Shown here: positions 55,756 to 64,000 of the stretch, in pieces | How positions within the stretch are numbered: the stretch's first letter is position 1 | Layout of the letters: the number at the start of each line of letters is the position of its first letter | Source: Pectinophora gossypiella | Lineage: Eukaryota; Arthropoda; Insecta; Lepidoptera; Gelechiidae | DNA: 64,000 nt | NCBI RefSeq assembly: GCF_024362695.1 | Contig: NW_026063288.1 | Location: 1-64,000 of the forward strand | Reading direction: 5' to 3' | Program-made: the position numbers and the translations under genes | The notes under the pieces: model-generated | Seen by the model: the letters and a program-made list of their open reading frames with translations, nothing else | Told to the model about the DNA's origin: nothing | Database searches by the model: none

Positions 55756-55913
55756 GCACTTATGTTCTCCTAGTATTTAGTTTTGGAAGGGATGATTGGG
55801 TACTTTTCTATCTTTCCGATTGGGTAGTTAGTCTTAAGGTAAATTGTACCAACCTACCAACTAAAAGAACCAACTAGTTGGACAGAATGAATGGAAGCAG
55901 AATGTACTTACTG

Positions 55914-56078
55914 AGGGGTTAAAAAGGCCATATCAAAACAATTCATCTAAAAATAAACCAATATTGTTATTTGACATTTGTTTGCATTGCGCACTTACTT
56001 TTTATTATGTACAAATGTCAAATTGAAATATTGCTTTTTTAGATGAATTGCAACTTTGATGTGGCTTTTTTTACCCAA
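55914..56078. mobile_element. MITE-like element family B
   Basis: GGGGTTAAAAAGGCCATATC and CAATTCATCTAAAAATAAAC at the left and AGATGAATTGCAACTTTGAT then GTGGCTTTTTTTACCC at the right. The longest copy of the family here. Confidence 0.7.
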
Positions 56079-56335
56079 CACAAACACGAAAAAAAAAACA
56101 CTTTTTCCTATGTAGGTACGTATAAAACCTACAAGTCTGCAGTACAGACACGTAAATCTTTTATAGAGGGTAAATGGTAAATTCCTTTCATTACCTGTCT
56201 GTTATCTTGTCACTTGTCGTGTTATCAATAAATATGTTCCACTAGAACTCCTTTGAACTCCTTAGTGCACTGCTGCACAAAGAGCATAAAAACCTTCGTC
56301 CACAGTGGTAATAGGACGGTAGAAAGTTTCAAGTT

Positions 56336-56430
56336 TACTCAAACTCAAAAATATCTATTCACTAGGTAACATAGTTACACTTTGTTTTGTAATTTTTGTC
56401 TAACGTCTCATCCGACTAAAAGAACTTAGC
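56336..56430 (-). mobile_element. LINE 3' tail fragment
   Basis: ACTCAAAAATATCTATTCAC, GTAACATAGTTACACTTTG and CGTCTCATCCGACTAAAAG match 46855-46940. Confidence 0.5.
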
Positions 56431-56525
56431 CTGTATAGTCGAGCAAAAGTAGCTGTAAGAAAAACCACGGCACAGGGCATTAGACTTTTTTTTTTTAATA
56501 ACCTACTGGAGCTTTGGGTACATGG

Positions 56526-56640
56526 TCTTCTTCTATCGTGTGCGTTGCTTTTTATTATTTTTATATAGCTTGATTACCGACCCCATCAATCCTAGTGTCA
56601 GGGTTATTAGTGAGCCGCCAAATGCCCCTGACATTCAAAG
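56526..56640 (-). mobile_element. SINE-3 3' fragment
   Basis: TTCTTCTATCGTGTGCGTTG, ACCCCATCAATCCTAGTGTC and GTGAGCCGCCAAATGCCCCT, with a T/A-rich insertion between the first two words. Confidence 0.6.
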
Positions 56641-56672
56641 GTACCAGACCCAGATTAAAATTCCAACTTGAG

Positions 56673-56830
56673 ACTTTCTACTGCCCCCTGTGGACGAAGG
56701 CCGCGTGGTTCAGAGCTTTGTCTTGACAGGTGCCATCCACACTATACCAGCGCCCAACCTCAGCCTGTCGGAGAAGCCCATCGTCGTCATGGATGACCAC
56801 GTCTTCCATCATAACATCGTCACTGAATCT
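56673..56830 (+). CDS. Gene 2, exon 4
   Basis: The frame reads DFLLPPVDEGRVVQSFVLTG, AIHTIPAPNLSLSEKPIVVM and DDHVFHHNIVTES up to a consensus GTGAGT donor in phase 0. The acceptor (CCAACTTGAG) has a poor pyrimidine tract, but it is the nearest upstream AG I found that keeps the phase-1 junction (G plus AC, Asp) and an open frame. Exon identity is solid and only its 5' edge is uncertain. Alternating hydrophobic residues suggest beta structure; no family is recognised. Confidence 0.75.
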
Positions 56831-56868
56831 GTGAGTATGAGTTTCGTATTTATTTACAGTTTCGCTCA

Positions 56869-57025
56869 ATGAGCCGTAGTGGCACAGTCGGAAGAACGCA
56901 TGAATCTTACTTTGAGGTCGCAGGTTCGAATCTCGACACGTCTAAACCAATTTATCATCATCCTTTCCTTATCTCACTCTTCGTGAGGGCGGCACATGAT
57001 TTTCAAATTTGTTTTCTAAATCATA
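56869..57025 (+). mobile_element. SINE-2 tRNA-like head in gene 2 intron
   Basis: GAGCCGTAGTGGCACAGTCG, GAAGAACGCATGAATCTTAC and B box GCAGGTTCGAATCTC, then CTAAACCAATTTATC and CACATGATTTTCAAATTTG. The 3' tail is absent. Confidence 0.6.
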
Positions 57026-57116
57026 TTTGGATCAAAAGTGGATTGACTGTGTTCTTCTTAGATCTTCCTTTGTTTTTTGTAAACAGACTATCATTACCCA
57101 TTTTCTTCTATTTCAG

Positions 57117-57212
57117 CCGAAAATATACGAGGTGACAGAAAAATACCTAGACCACTTTTCGAATTCAGTCCCAGCTAGAATAGAAAAGCCTATAGGATTC
57201 TCCAAAGCCACA
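57117..57212 (+). CDS. Gene 2, exon 5
   Basis: Bounded by TTCTATTTCAG and GTATGT, phase 0 at both ends, 32 codons: PKIYEVTEKYLDHFSNSVPA then RIEKPIGFSKAT. Because it is a multiple of three and phase 0/0, skipping it would keep the frame. Confidence 0.8.
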
Positions 57213-57499
57213 GTATGTATTTCTTTGCACTTTATGTAGGTCCACTATAAACCTATTAGTAAGGGCTTGAATCCTTCTAATAATCGTACCTATCATTAAC
57301 TCTGCGGCACTCATTCTGAACTGTTTCCTAAATGATATATCTACATATCTACTGTAAAAATGTATCAGTTTTGCATCAAAGTTCAAATGCAAGAAAGAAA
57401 CCCCAAGCTAATCTGAAAGCTATGATACTCGATGTTTTAGTTAGCCGTCTTATTTGGTCATAATACGAGACTCGATATAACAAACGATATCTTTTCCAG

Positions 57500-57781
57500 T
57501 CGTTCACAGCACCAGAACTACATTCACTAGTCAAGAACGGACTGCAACTGAGTTCAGACTTGGGACTCTCATCGATAGCGTTGCCATCATCACTGCAACA
57601 ACAGATACACCATCACATTCAACAACAAGCCGCAGCGAGCCAACAAAATCGCCTGCAACAGCAACAACAACAAAATAACTTATTCCAACAGCAACAACAA
57701 CAAATCCATCAAAATCAACATGCTCAGCATCAACAGAACTTTATACCCCATGGGATAGTTCCTCAGCAGTTCTCTTTACAG
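57500..57781 (+). CDS. Gene 2, exon 6, Gln/His-rich
   Basis: Between ATCTTTTCCAG and GTAGGT, phase 0 at both ends, 94 codons. It begins SFTAPELHSLVKNGLQLSSD and LGLSSIALPSSLQQQIHHHI. A Gln block follows, with two runs of six Gln (RLQQQQQQNNLFQQQQQQIH), and the exon ends HGIVPQQFSLQ. The run is encoded by mixed CAA and CAG codons, so it is not a simple trinucleotide array. Gln/His-rich segments in secreted insect proteins are usually low-complexity linkers or aggregation-prone. Confidence 0.85.
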
Positions 57782-57886
57782 GTAGGTTATCATAACATTC
57801 TAGAACTCTTAAGACCTGAAATGAATATTGTTTAATTCAGTATTTTATAGCATTGCAAATGTTCTTAGCAAAATTTTACGTTTCAG

Positions 57887-59152
57887 AATTTACACAATAT
57901 CCAGAATAATCAAGAAATCGTACAAGCGGTGCCAGAAGGGTTGGTGATATCGCCGAATGCGTTGTACCAGCCAGACCCCGCCTTCTTGGAGAAGCTTCAG
58001 AATCAACTGCTACAACGGTTCCCTGGCGTCGAGTTCGTGCCTTACCCGGCCGATTTACAACCCGTCCAGTCTCAATCCATCCAATCACAAGTACCTGCCA
58101 TACATCTTCAGCAAGTGCCACAAACACAACAACCACAACAACCGCAATCTGTGCAACCACTACAACAGCACCCGCAGTCATCACCCCTGTTCTTACTCCA
58201 GAACGAACAAATCGTCAAACAAGATCCACCCACCTTCGGTCTAGCCGAAAATCAAAACCACAAGAACGTATTCCTAAGAGAAACCCACGAAGGCAATGTA
58301 GTGACGTTAGTCCCGCAAATAGTCGTAACTAACGCCACTGAACACGAGTTCGAAGTGACTTCTGCTTCAATGCCGCAAAACGTCACATTAGAACTTGTGC
58401 AAGCCGAATCGAAACCAGAAGCGACCACTGTAAAATACATTATAGAAACGACTACTGAAGAACAGAAAACGACTCCAGTTTTTTACACAGTCAGTCAGAG
58501 TACTCAAACTCCTAGCGACGATGCTACATCTGGTCAGAACATTGCCAACGCTCAGGTTGTCCAAAGTACAGGTAATGTTGTGACCGACAGTTTTTATTCC
58601 GGTGTTAATGACATCCGAGCTGCAGCTGCTCTAGCACAAGTAGAAAAACCAGAAGAATCTACTATTGCACAGGAAAATATTACAACTACTCTCCTTCCTG
58701 TTCCATCCTCAACCATCAAAGCTGATCTGAAACAATATTTTGTTCAGCAGTCGGAAACAGCTAAAGAAAATAAAACGACTGAAATAAAACCTCTTCTTGG
58801 CGTCCCATTCGCAAAAGCACCAAACTCTGTCGCATATACTTTAGTGCGGTCCGACGATAAGGAGACAAAAGTTGCAAAAGATGGATCAGTGTACGCTGGT
58901 CAGTTAGTAGAAGCCAGTGTAAGCGAAGATTCGGACTTTAATAAAGAGAAAGCTCACTTACTAAACAGACGAGCGCCTCTAAGGCTAGTAGCCGTGACTC
59001 GGAACAAGGAAACCACTACTACACCGGCCGCTCCTCAAAAAGTAACTATAGTGAAAGCTAGGATTCCACCAAAAAGTAAACTGACTTTTGATGACAAAAC
59101 TGGAGAACCTGTATTAAGAATATACGCAAGTTACGTCGACAATTCAGCGCAG
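57887..59152 (+). CDS. Gene 2, exon 7, large Gln/Thr/Ser-rich exon
   Basis: The exon follows ATTTTACGTTTCAG in phase 0. It starts NLHNIQNNQEIVQAVPEGLV, then SPNALYQPDPAFLEKLQNQL and RFPGVEFVPYPADLQPVQSQ, the most structured-looking part. Next comes a Gln/Pro-rich segment and a Thr/Glu-rich segment with repeated ETTTEE and TTTL words. It ends at VLRIYASYVDNSAQ before the donor GTAAAT, in phase 0. It encodes 422 residues. Without splicing, the frame stays open to TGA at 59471-59473. Predicted disordered and probably extracellular; no known domain. Confidence 0.85.
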
Positions 59153-59473
59153 GTAAATGGAATGAATGGCACTCTATCTACTGGACACTTTTCGGATCTT
59201 CAGGGGGCTTCAAGTCAATCTATATCTTCATCTATAAACTTGTCTTCAGCGTCTTCCGACTTTGCAACAACGCCTAAAGTTCTTCTTATGACAACTAAAT
59301 CATCATTTTCAAATTCTAACACTCCTCAGTTTACTTCTATCATAGCAACCTCATCCAAGTCTTCCAACTCTGTTAATTTTCGATCTAAATCTAATAATGG
59401 TACTACATCCTGCAAACCACCATCTATAGCTGATCTTTCTTCTACTACAATTTCATGTAACATAATCGAGTGA
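59153..59473 (+). CDS. Gene 2, possible retained-intron extension of exon 7
   Basis: If the donor at 59153 is not used, translation continues for 106 residues: VNGMNGTLSTGHFSDLQGAS, then Ser-rich words (SISSSINLSSASSDFATTPK) and finally SIADLSSTTISCNIIE before TGA. Remaining open for this length in AT-rich DNA, with a Ser/Thr-rich composition like the upstream coding part, suggests it may be translated in some transcripts. The Ser/Thr excess could also arise by chance from TCT/ACT-rich sequence. Confidence 0.45.
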   Translation, partial: VNGMNGTLSTGHFSDLQGASSQSISSSINLSSASSDFATTPKVLLMTTKSSFSNSNTPQFTSIIATSSKSSNSVNFRSKSNNGTTSCKPPSIADLSSTTISCNIIE

Positions 59474-59567
59474 TCTGTATTAATAGGGTCTGTGGAACTC
59501 GTATATTTCTTCTAAATCTTGCCTAAGTTATTGATATATCAATGAATTTCGAAAATACTTCTTGCAG

Positions 59568-59780
59568 AAAGAAGCAACAGCCTCAAAGCTAGCGAATATC
59601 AAGCACACTAAGGAAGTAGTCACTCGACAACAGGACACTGCAGATAAGTGGAGACGGCCCACTGTGAACGCATTAGCCAAACCCCACGGGTTTGAGCCAA
59701 CACAAGTAACTCAGTTTGGGCTTAAACTTAGATCTAGAAGTGACAGTTTTTCGCCACTCTTCGATGATTATATGGTATAG
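59568..59780 (+). CDS. Gene 2, terminal exon 8
   Basis: The exon follows AATACTTCTTGCAG. In phase 0 it reads KEATASKLANIKHTKEVVTR, QQDTADKWRRPTVNALAKPH, GFEPTQVTQFGLKLRSRSDS and FSPLFDDYMV, then TAG at 59778-59780. The composition is basic and globular, unlike the Ser/Thr-rich alternative ending. With the other exons the CDS totals 2388 nt, 795 residues, in frame throughout. Confidence 0.8.
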   Translation, partial: KEATASKLANIKHTKEVVTRQQDTADKWRRPTVNALAKPHGFEPTQVTQFGLKLRSRSDSFSPLFDDYMV

Positions 59781-61484
59781 ATATGGGAAATATGTTGGAT
59801 TACCGTATACGATTAATAAGTAAAGGTAAACGAAGCAATTGTGTCCATGTCTGAGGAGTGAGATAGCTTCAAATCTGCTTACTGACTTGTGTTATTCGAG
59901 AATAACATTTTCTATAACGTCGTAAGGCCGAGATTTCCAGATACAATAGTAAAACAATGGGGCTTGGATTTTAAAAGGACATTCGGTCTTGCGACTATAA
60001 TTTCTACATTGGTTTACGAAACACACCGAGGTCATGACACAATTGTATTATGTACAGATATTTATAATGAACAATTTCTAACACCAGTAGGTATTATGGG
60101 AATTGAATTGTATATGATTCATGTACATTATATTGTATTACGATGTTTTAGGAATCTTTTTTGAGATTGCAGAAGACTATAAAACCAGGATAATATTAAA
60201 ATTCATTTGTTAGATTTACAAGCAAAATATTGGATAATCATTCATTCGAATTTCATTAACTGTTACATAGCACGGCAATATTCTTATACATTCAATTTTA
60301 GTGTAAATAAATGCAATAGAAATAAGTTACCCTTAAGAGTTGTTAGTGCATTTAGAATTTTATTTATTAACATTGTTATTAAAGCCAAAATTATTATTTA
60401 AATATAGAGTAAAACAATTAAGTGTTATTGAATCCATTTATTTTGATTAACCACTATGCAAATTTACAAATTTATGAAATTTATGAAAATCACTTTTCAT
60501 TATTCAACGGCGGATAGACCGCGTATTTTTGTGCGACACTTCATACGAGTAATATAAAACATTACGTCACCAACGACCACAGTTGTTCGTACAACTAGAA
60601 AACACAACAATTTCGTATAAAACATTATCCATAATAAGTATGCATGTTAAAAAGAAAACTGTACAAAGTTATTATTATCATTTAGTTTTCCTTTAGTAAT
60701 CATTTTATCTAATCTATATTTACCACCGATCCACTAAGGTAAAACATTCATGCAGATTATATTATGCCTAATTGAATAAAAACTATATTGCACTTTAATA
60801 AAGACTTAAGAGTACCTTGTTTTCCTAGATCTCTAAGATAACTATCAAGAGGGCAATTTTCACAGAAAAGACTTATCTTGCGTTGTGTATATCTATGGCT
60901 ATAGATTATGTTAGGTGTTTGGTCAATACCAACTTTCCTGAATAGGAAACTTCAACATTTAACTTCATCAATAATATTGACACATCAAAACCAATTCACC
61001 AGCCATTTAGGAACGCTATTCCGACTATTAAGTAATTATTAAGTTTAACTTATGACGCATCACTCTACCTGGGTACCTACCACAAATAGGGAAACAAATC
61101 AGTTACTCTTTTTAAAATTTACCACTAAGATTTGTGGTGATAATTTTACTTATGCTTAGAAGCAGGGCCATTAATCAAGAAAGCGATTTGATTAATGCCC
61201 TTACAAAAGCATTTTATAGCGATATAAAATGCTTTTGTAAGGGCATTAATATAGCCCAGTATCATAGTTAATTGATATCACGTGGTTTCCTGGATTCGTG
61301 CCCGGTTATTGGCAATAGGCTCGCCCCTACTACATGTAGTGTGTGGACTTAAATGTAGCTGGTAAGGAGTGGGTATACCATGGACTATACACCTCTGCCT
61401 TCCCCTTGTTTTGAAAGTGGTGTGTCAAAGTTAGACCAAAGTAAGTGCATCACCTCAGTGGATAGTTGGCAGGTAGATAGACGA
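59781..61484. other. 3' UTRs of convergent gene 2 (+) and MetAP1 (-)
   Basis: Plus-strand AATAAA signals lie at 60306-60311, 60775-60780 and 60797-60802. A minus-strand signal (TTTATT) is at 60437-60442. Open frames at 59889-60164 and 60207-60401 have no domain and are regarded as UTR. A perfect hairpin at 61191-61250 is listed separately. Confidence 0.5.
61191..61250. repeat. Perfect 28-bp inverted repeat with 4-nt loop
   Basis: 61191-61218 (ATTAATGCCCTTACAAAAGC then ATTTTATA) is the exact reverse complement of 61223-61250, with loop GCGA. It lies about 235 bp downstream of the MetAP1 stop codon, in its 3' UTR if the transcript extends this far. Confidence 0.9.
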
Positions 61485-61592
61485 CTAGGACTTATTGAGC
61501 TTCTCTAGTTGGTCCATGAACCACGGCCGGCCGGCGGCGCGCTTCGTCAGGATGTCGCACCCTGTCTCCGTCACCAGCAGCGTTTGTTCAAA
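61485..61592 (-). CDS. Metap1: Methionine aminopeptidase 1, C-terminal exon
   Basis: MetAP1 is a cytosolic, ribosome-associated metalloprotease that removes the initiator Met from nascent proteins. The exon reads FEQTLLVTETGCDILTKRAA then GRPWFMDQLEKLNKS and TAG (61485-61487). The Glu of FEQT corresponds to the last metal-ligand Glu of the family (E235 in the E. coli enzyme). The acceptor TTTTCCAG and phase 0 agree with the previous exon ending SRSAQ. The short C-terminal tail after the conserved ILT motif has normal family length. Confidence 0.92.
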   Translation of the reverse strand, partial: FEQTLLVTETGCDILTKRAAGRPWFMDQLEKLNKS

Positions 61593-61724
61593 CTGGAAAA
61601 TAAAATAAATATTTAAGAACTTATTAACATGAGTACTTTACTTCTATGTGGGACTGGGTGCATATAAAAAAACATGTTCAGCTGCCTATCTTTTCGGGCA
61701 TGAAAGTTGAAGTTTTTTTTATAA

Positions 61725-61985
61725 AATAGGAGGCTAGTGAGCAGATGGATCACCTGATAGTGAGCAATTACTGTCGGCACACCAGTACCACACCATACAA
61801 GTGCGTTGCGGGCCTTTCAGATGGGAGTACACTCTTTCTTTGGAGGTTTGAAGGTTGTATTGGTCTGAAAATACTGCAGGCGACAATTCATTCCACAGTT
61901 TAGTTATGCAAGGCAGGAAGTTTCTAGATAAGAAATACATAATTGTGGACTGCCAATGATCCATTTTGTGGCTGCTCAATCTTAA
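61725..61985 (-). pseudogene. LINE reverse-transcriptase C-terminus in the last MetAP1 intron
   Basis: The minus strand reads FLPCITKLWNELSPAVFSDQ then YNLQTSKERVYSHLKGPQRT, the typical LWN.LP..VF....Nlq.FK.rv...L end of Jockey/CR1-type LINEs, and stops after GDPSAH. It is inserted in the same orientation as MetAP1. Confidence 0.75.
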
Positions 61986-62116
61986 ACTCAGGGATAAGTA
62001 GTGCCATTTGCGACATTTGTCTTAACATGGATATGCCTCCCAAATTTTGAAATCTCGAAACACAATATTCGATGAATTATTTTAGTAATTTGTATCTTAC
62101 ATATCCCTTGACCAGG

Positions 62117-62440
62117 GATACGGGTGAAAACGTCAACAGGTTGCAGAGGGGGAGATGGGCCATTAGTATGGCAATCCAGGATGGAAGGGGCAAGTCACAG
62201 GGACTGTAACCTGCAACCTGACAGAGGGCAGCAGTAAGTGTCAGTACTATACGGAGGCGGAGGAAAGGTGTCCCAGTACGGCTTTGAGTACTCTGGGCGC
62301 TAACCCAGTCGCGTCAGACAGAGTACTGCGGGGCGAAAGGCAAGAGGGAAACCACTGCTCTATTATTTTGTCTAAAAATGTAGCATGGAGAATACTGTAC
62401 CGAAAAGAGCGTGGTTCTCAAATTAGTGATGATGGTATCT
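62117..62440 (+). mobile_element. LINE 3' untranslated region, partner of 53870-54185
   Basis: GACTGTAACCTGCAACCTGA, GCGTCAGACAGAGTACTGCG, GGCAAGAGGGAAACCACTGC and AAGAGCGTGGTTCTCAAATT, in the last MetAP1 intron. Confidence 0.65.
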
Positions 62441-62679
62441 TACGTACATTATAGTACTTCAAAACTTTCACATTTACAATTGTAGGCCTGTACTCATGAC
62501 ATCTCAAAAAGTTTACTTTTATTTATCACATACAAGGTGACAGTATTATAACGTCAAATATATCAAAAATCTCGTGGTGATATCCACATTGACCACAACA
62601 TTCAGGGTTATTGACCTCAAATAGCACTACCCGATCCCAATCCGTGTATGAAGCAGTATTATGTAATATTGTAACTCAC

Positions 62680-62816
62680 TTGAGCGGAGCGTGAGCCGTC
62701 GGCGGTGACGGCGGTCCAGTGATCCGGCCACTGCTCGTCCCGCCAGCCGCCCTCATTGATCATCGGCTCGATAGTGAAGCAGTGGCCCGGCTTCATCACT
62801 CCCACTGCTTTGTTTT
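62680..62816 (-). CDS. Metap1: Methionine aminopeptidase 1, penultimate exon
   Basis: The minus strand reads (K)NKAVGVMKPGHCFTIEPMIN, EGGWRDEQWPDHWTAVTADG and SRSAQ between an ATTTTCAG acceptor and GTGAGT donor. The Glu in TIEPM is the family metal ligand equivalent to E204 of the E. coli enzyme. The first two bases (AA) complete the Lys codon begun in the upstream exon, giving HYAKNKAVGVM, which is diagnostic of eukaryotic MetAP1 rather than MetAP2. All invariant residues of this segment are intact. Confidence 0.95.
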
Positions 62817-63504
62817 CTGAAAATTTATACAAATTAAAATCAATGTTGACAATTTGTTTTACATTATTAGATCCCTCCCTCATCTACACATCTACAACAT
62901 AACAAAGAGAATTAAGATGTAAAAAGTCTCTAGATAGAGACTTAAAGGCAAAAATGCAAAAGGCAGCCTTTTCCTTAATAATTATAATTATTATAAATAG
63001 CTTATAGAGGTCTCCCCTCATTCAACTGGAAGCGGTATCCGAGTGTTTCCCTTTTAACAATTCTTTCCTTTATGTTAATTGATGAATGTTAAGGTATAGT
63101 AGTTACTCCCAGAGAAAAAAAATATAACAGTTCTACAATAAGTCATGTAAAAAGTTACCTCATCTCACAACTCTATACAAAATCGTAGATGATAAATAAA
63201 TGATTCATATTTGCATAACAATTTTAAACTTTTAAAAAGACAATCATTATCAGTACTGTTCAGAACCCAACCTATAATCTAAAAGATTGTATGACTCAGT
63301 CAATTTTATGTTGCTAAAAAGCAAGGCCTTCAGCTTAATAGGAATTATTATTATGTTTGTCATTTCCATATTTAGGGACTATGGAGTCCCAGACTTTTGG
63401 AAGGCGTGTGTGGGGCCGAAGCCAACACGTAGAGGCCCCATAAGACAATTTAGTCTAAATGTGATGTGACATCAACCAGCGATTATCCCTGTATACACTA
63501 ATTA

Positions 63505-63650
63505 TTAATAGCCCTCAATGTCCCAGTGCAGGGCAAAGGCCTCTCTTCCCTTCCACTCCTCCCTGTCCCCAGCTTATCCATGCCACTGTTTCGAACAGCG
63601 GTCTAACTCGTCGCGCCATCGTTTTCGTGGCCTTCCCCGACGTCTGACAG
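63505..63650 (-). pseudogene. RTE-like LINE 3' end in MetAP1 intron
   Basis: The minus strand carries RPRKRWRDELD-like and EEWKGREAFALHWD words in one frame with a stop inside. Same family as 7945-8085. Confidence 0.65.
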
Positions 63651-63854
63651 CATTTGCTTTTGCGATAGGAATACAACAATAATTGTAATAAATTATTTAC
63701 ACACGTAATTAAATTCTCACTCACACTAATGATCCCTAGTGAGGAAGGCAGAGAGACAAATTATTGAAAGATACTTTTGATACAAAGCCCTGAGATAAGA
63801 TTGTCATGACTATAGAGAGAATTTGTTTGAAAAATACTTGTACACAACACTTAC

Positions 63855-64000
63855 TGGCATAATGTGGCACATTTGGTGCCGTGTGGAACAGCCTGTGTAT
63901 TCCATGACCACAGTACGACCGCACCACACTGAACCCGTTAGCTTGCGCATGTTTCTGAATCACATTCCCAATCTCCCGGTACTTCTCTCCCGGCTTCACT
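63855..64000 (-). CDS. Metap1: Methionine aminopeptidase 1, internal exon, cut by the window end
   Basis: The minus strand reads VKPGEKYREIGNVIQKHAQA, NGFSVVRSYCGHGIHRLFHT and APNVPHYA, ending in phase 1 before GTAAGT. The His of LFHTAP corresponds to metal ligand H171 of E. coli MetAP and the His of PHYA to H178 in the substrate pocket. The two Asp ligands and the N-terminal zinc-finger region expected in eukaryotic MetAP1 lie beyond 64000. The gene is therefore partial here but has no sign of decay. Confidence 0.95.

Noticed and set aside
57876..58184. Open frame antisense to gene 2 exon 7
   Set aside because: It is the mirror of Gln/Pro-rich coding (Val/Ala-rich translation) and has no independent support.
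59889..60164. Extra gene downstream of gene 2
   Set aside because: No recognisable domain, AT-rich composition, and a position expected for a 3' UTR.

Overview
The window is nuclear DNA from an insect, most probably a moth or butterfly. It is AT-rich, its genes have long introns filled with retroposons, and it carries tRNA-derived SINEs, non-LTR retrotransposon ends and foldback DNA elements whose wording is typical of Lepidoptera. This attribution rests on recognition of repeat types, not on a search. There is no sign of bacterial, viral or plasmid organisation.

Three protein-coding genes can be supported. Gene 1 (plus strand, exons from 11827 to 33155) encodes a secreted Ala/Pro/His-rich protein of unknown function. 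Four common exons (11827-11984, 13303-13459, 14862-15093, 16450-16599) are followed by a 15 kb intron and then by two candidate terminal exons: a long Pro- and Thr-rich one (31607-32418) and a short one of 20 codons (33094-33155). Both join the common part in frame, so the gene appears to make two proteins with different C-termini. Its first exon is unresolved; a weak candidate lies at 11422-11439 beside a GC-rich island.

Gene 2 (plus strand, 45133-59780) encodes a second secreted protein. A 3-codon first exon joins across 9.2 kb to a signal-peptide exon, followed by six more exons with a Gln/His-rich block and a long Gln-, Thr- and Ser-rich C-terminal region. The assembled CDS is 2388 nt, or 795 residues, in frame across all seven junctions. 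An intron in its last part is open for 107 codons and would give a different C-terminus if retained. Gene 3 (minus strand, 61485 to beyond 64000) is methionine aminopeptidase 1 (MetAP1), of which the three C-terminal exons are inside the window. Genes 2 and 3 converge tail to tail.

The rest is repeat-derived or unrecognised AT-rich sequence. At least four tRNA-headed SINE families are present, several copies having exact target-site duplications (8259-8563, 23244-23575, 42500-42789, 53232-53555). A fifth retroposon family has two copies inserted within 30 bp of each other at 43303-44105, each with its own duplication. Many 3' ends of non-LTR retrotransposons and roughly ten families of foldback or TIR (MITE-like) elements are also seen. 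Genes 1 and 2 encode secreted proteins and MetAP1 acts in the cytosol on nascent chains; nothing indicates that they work in one pathway.
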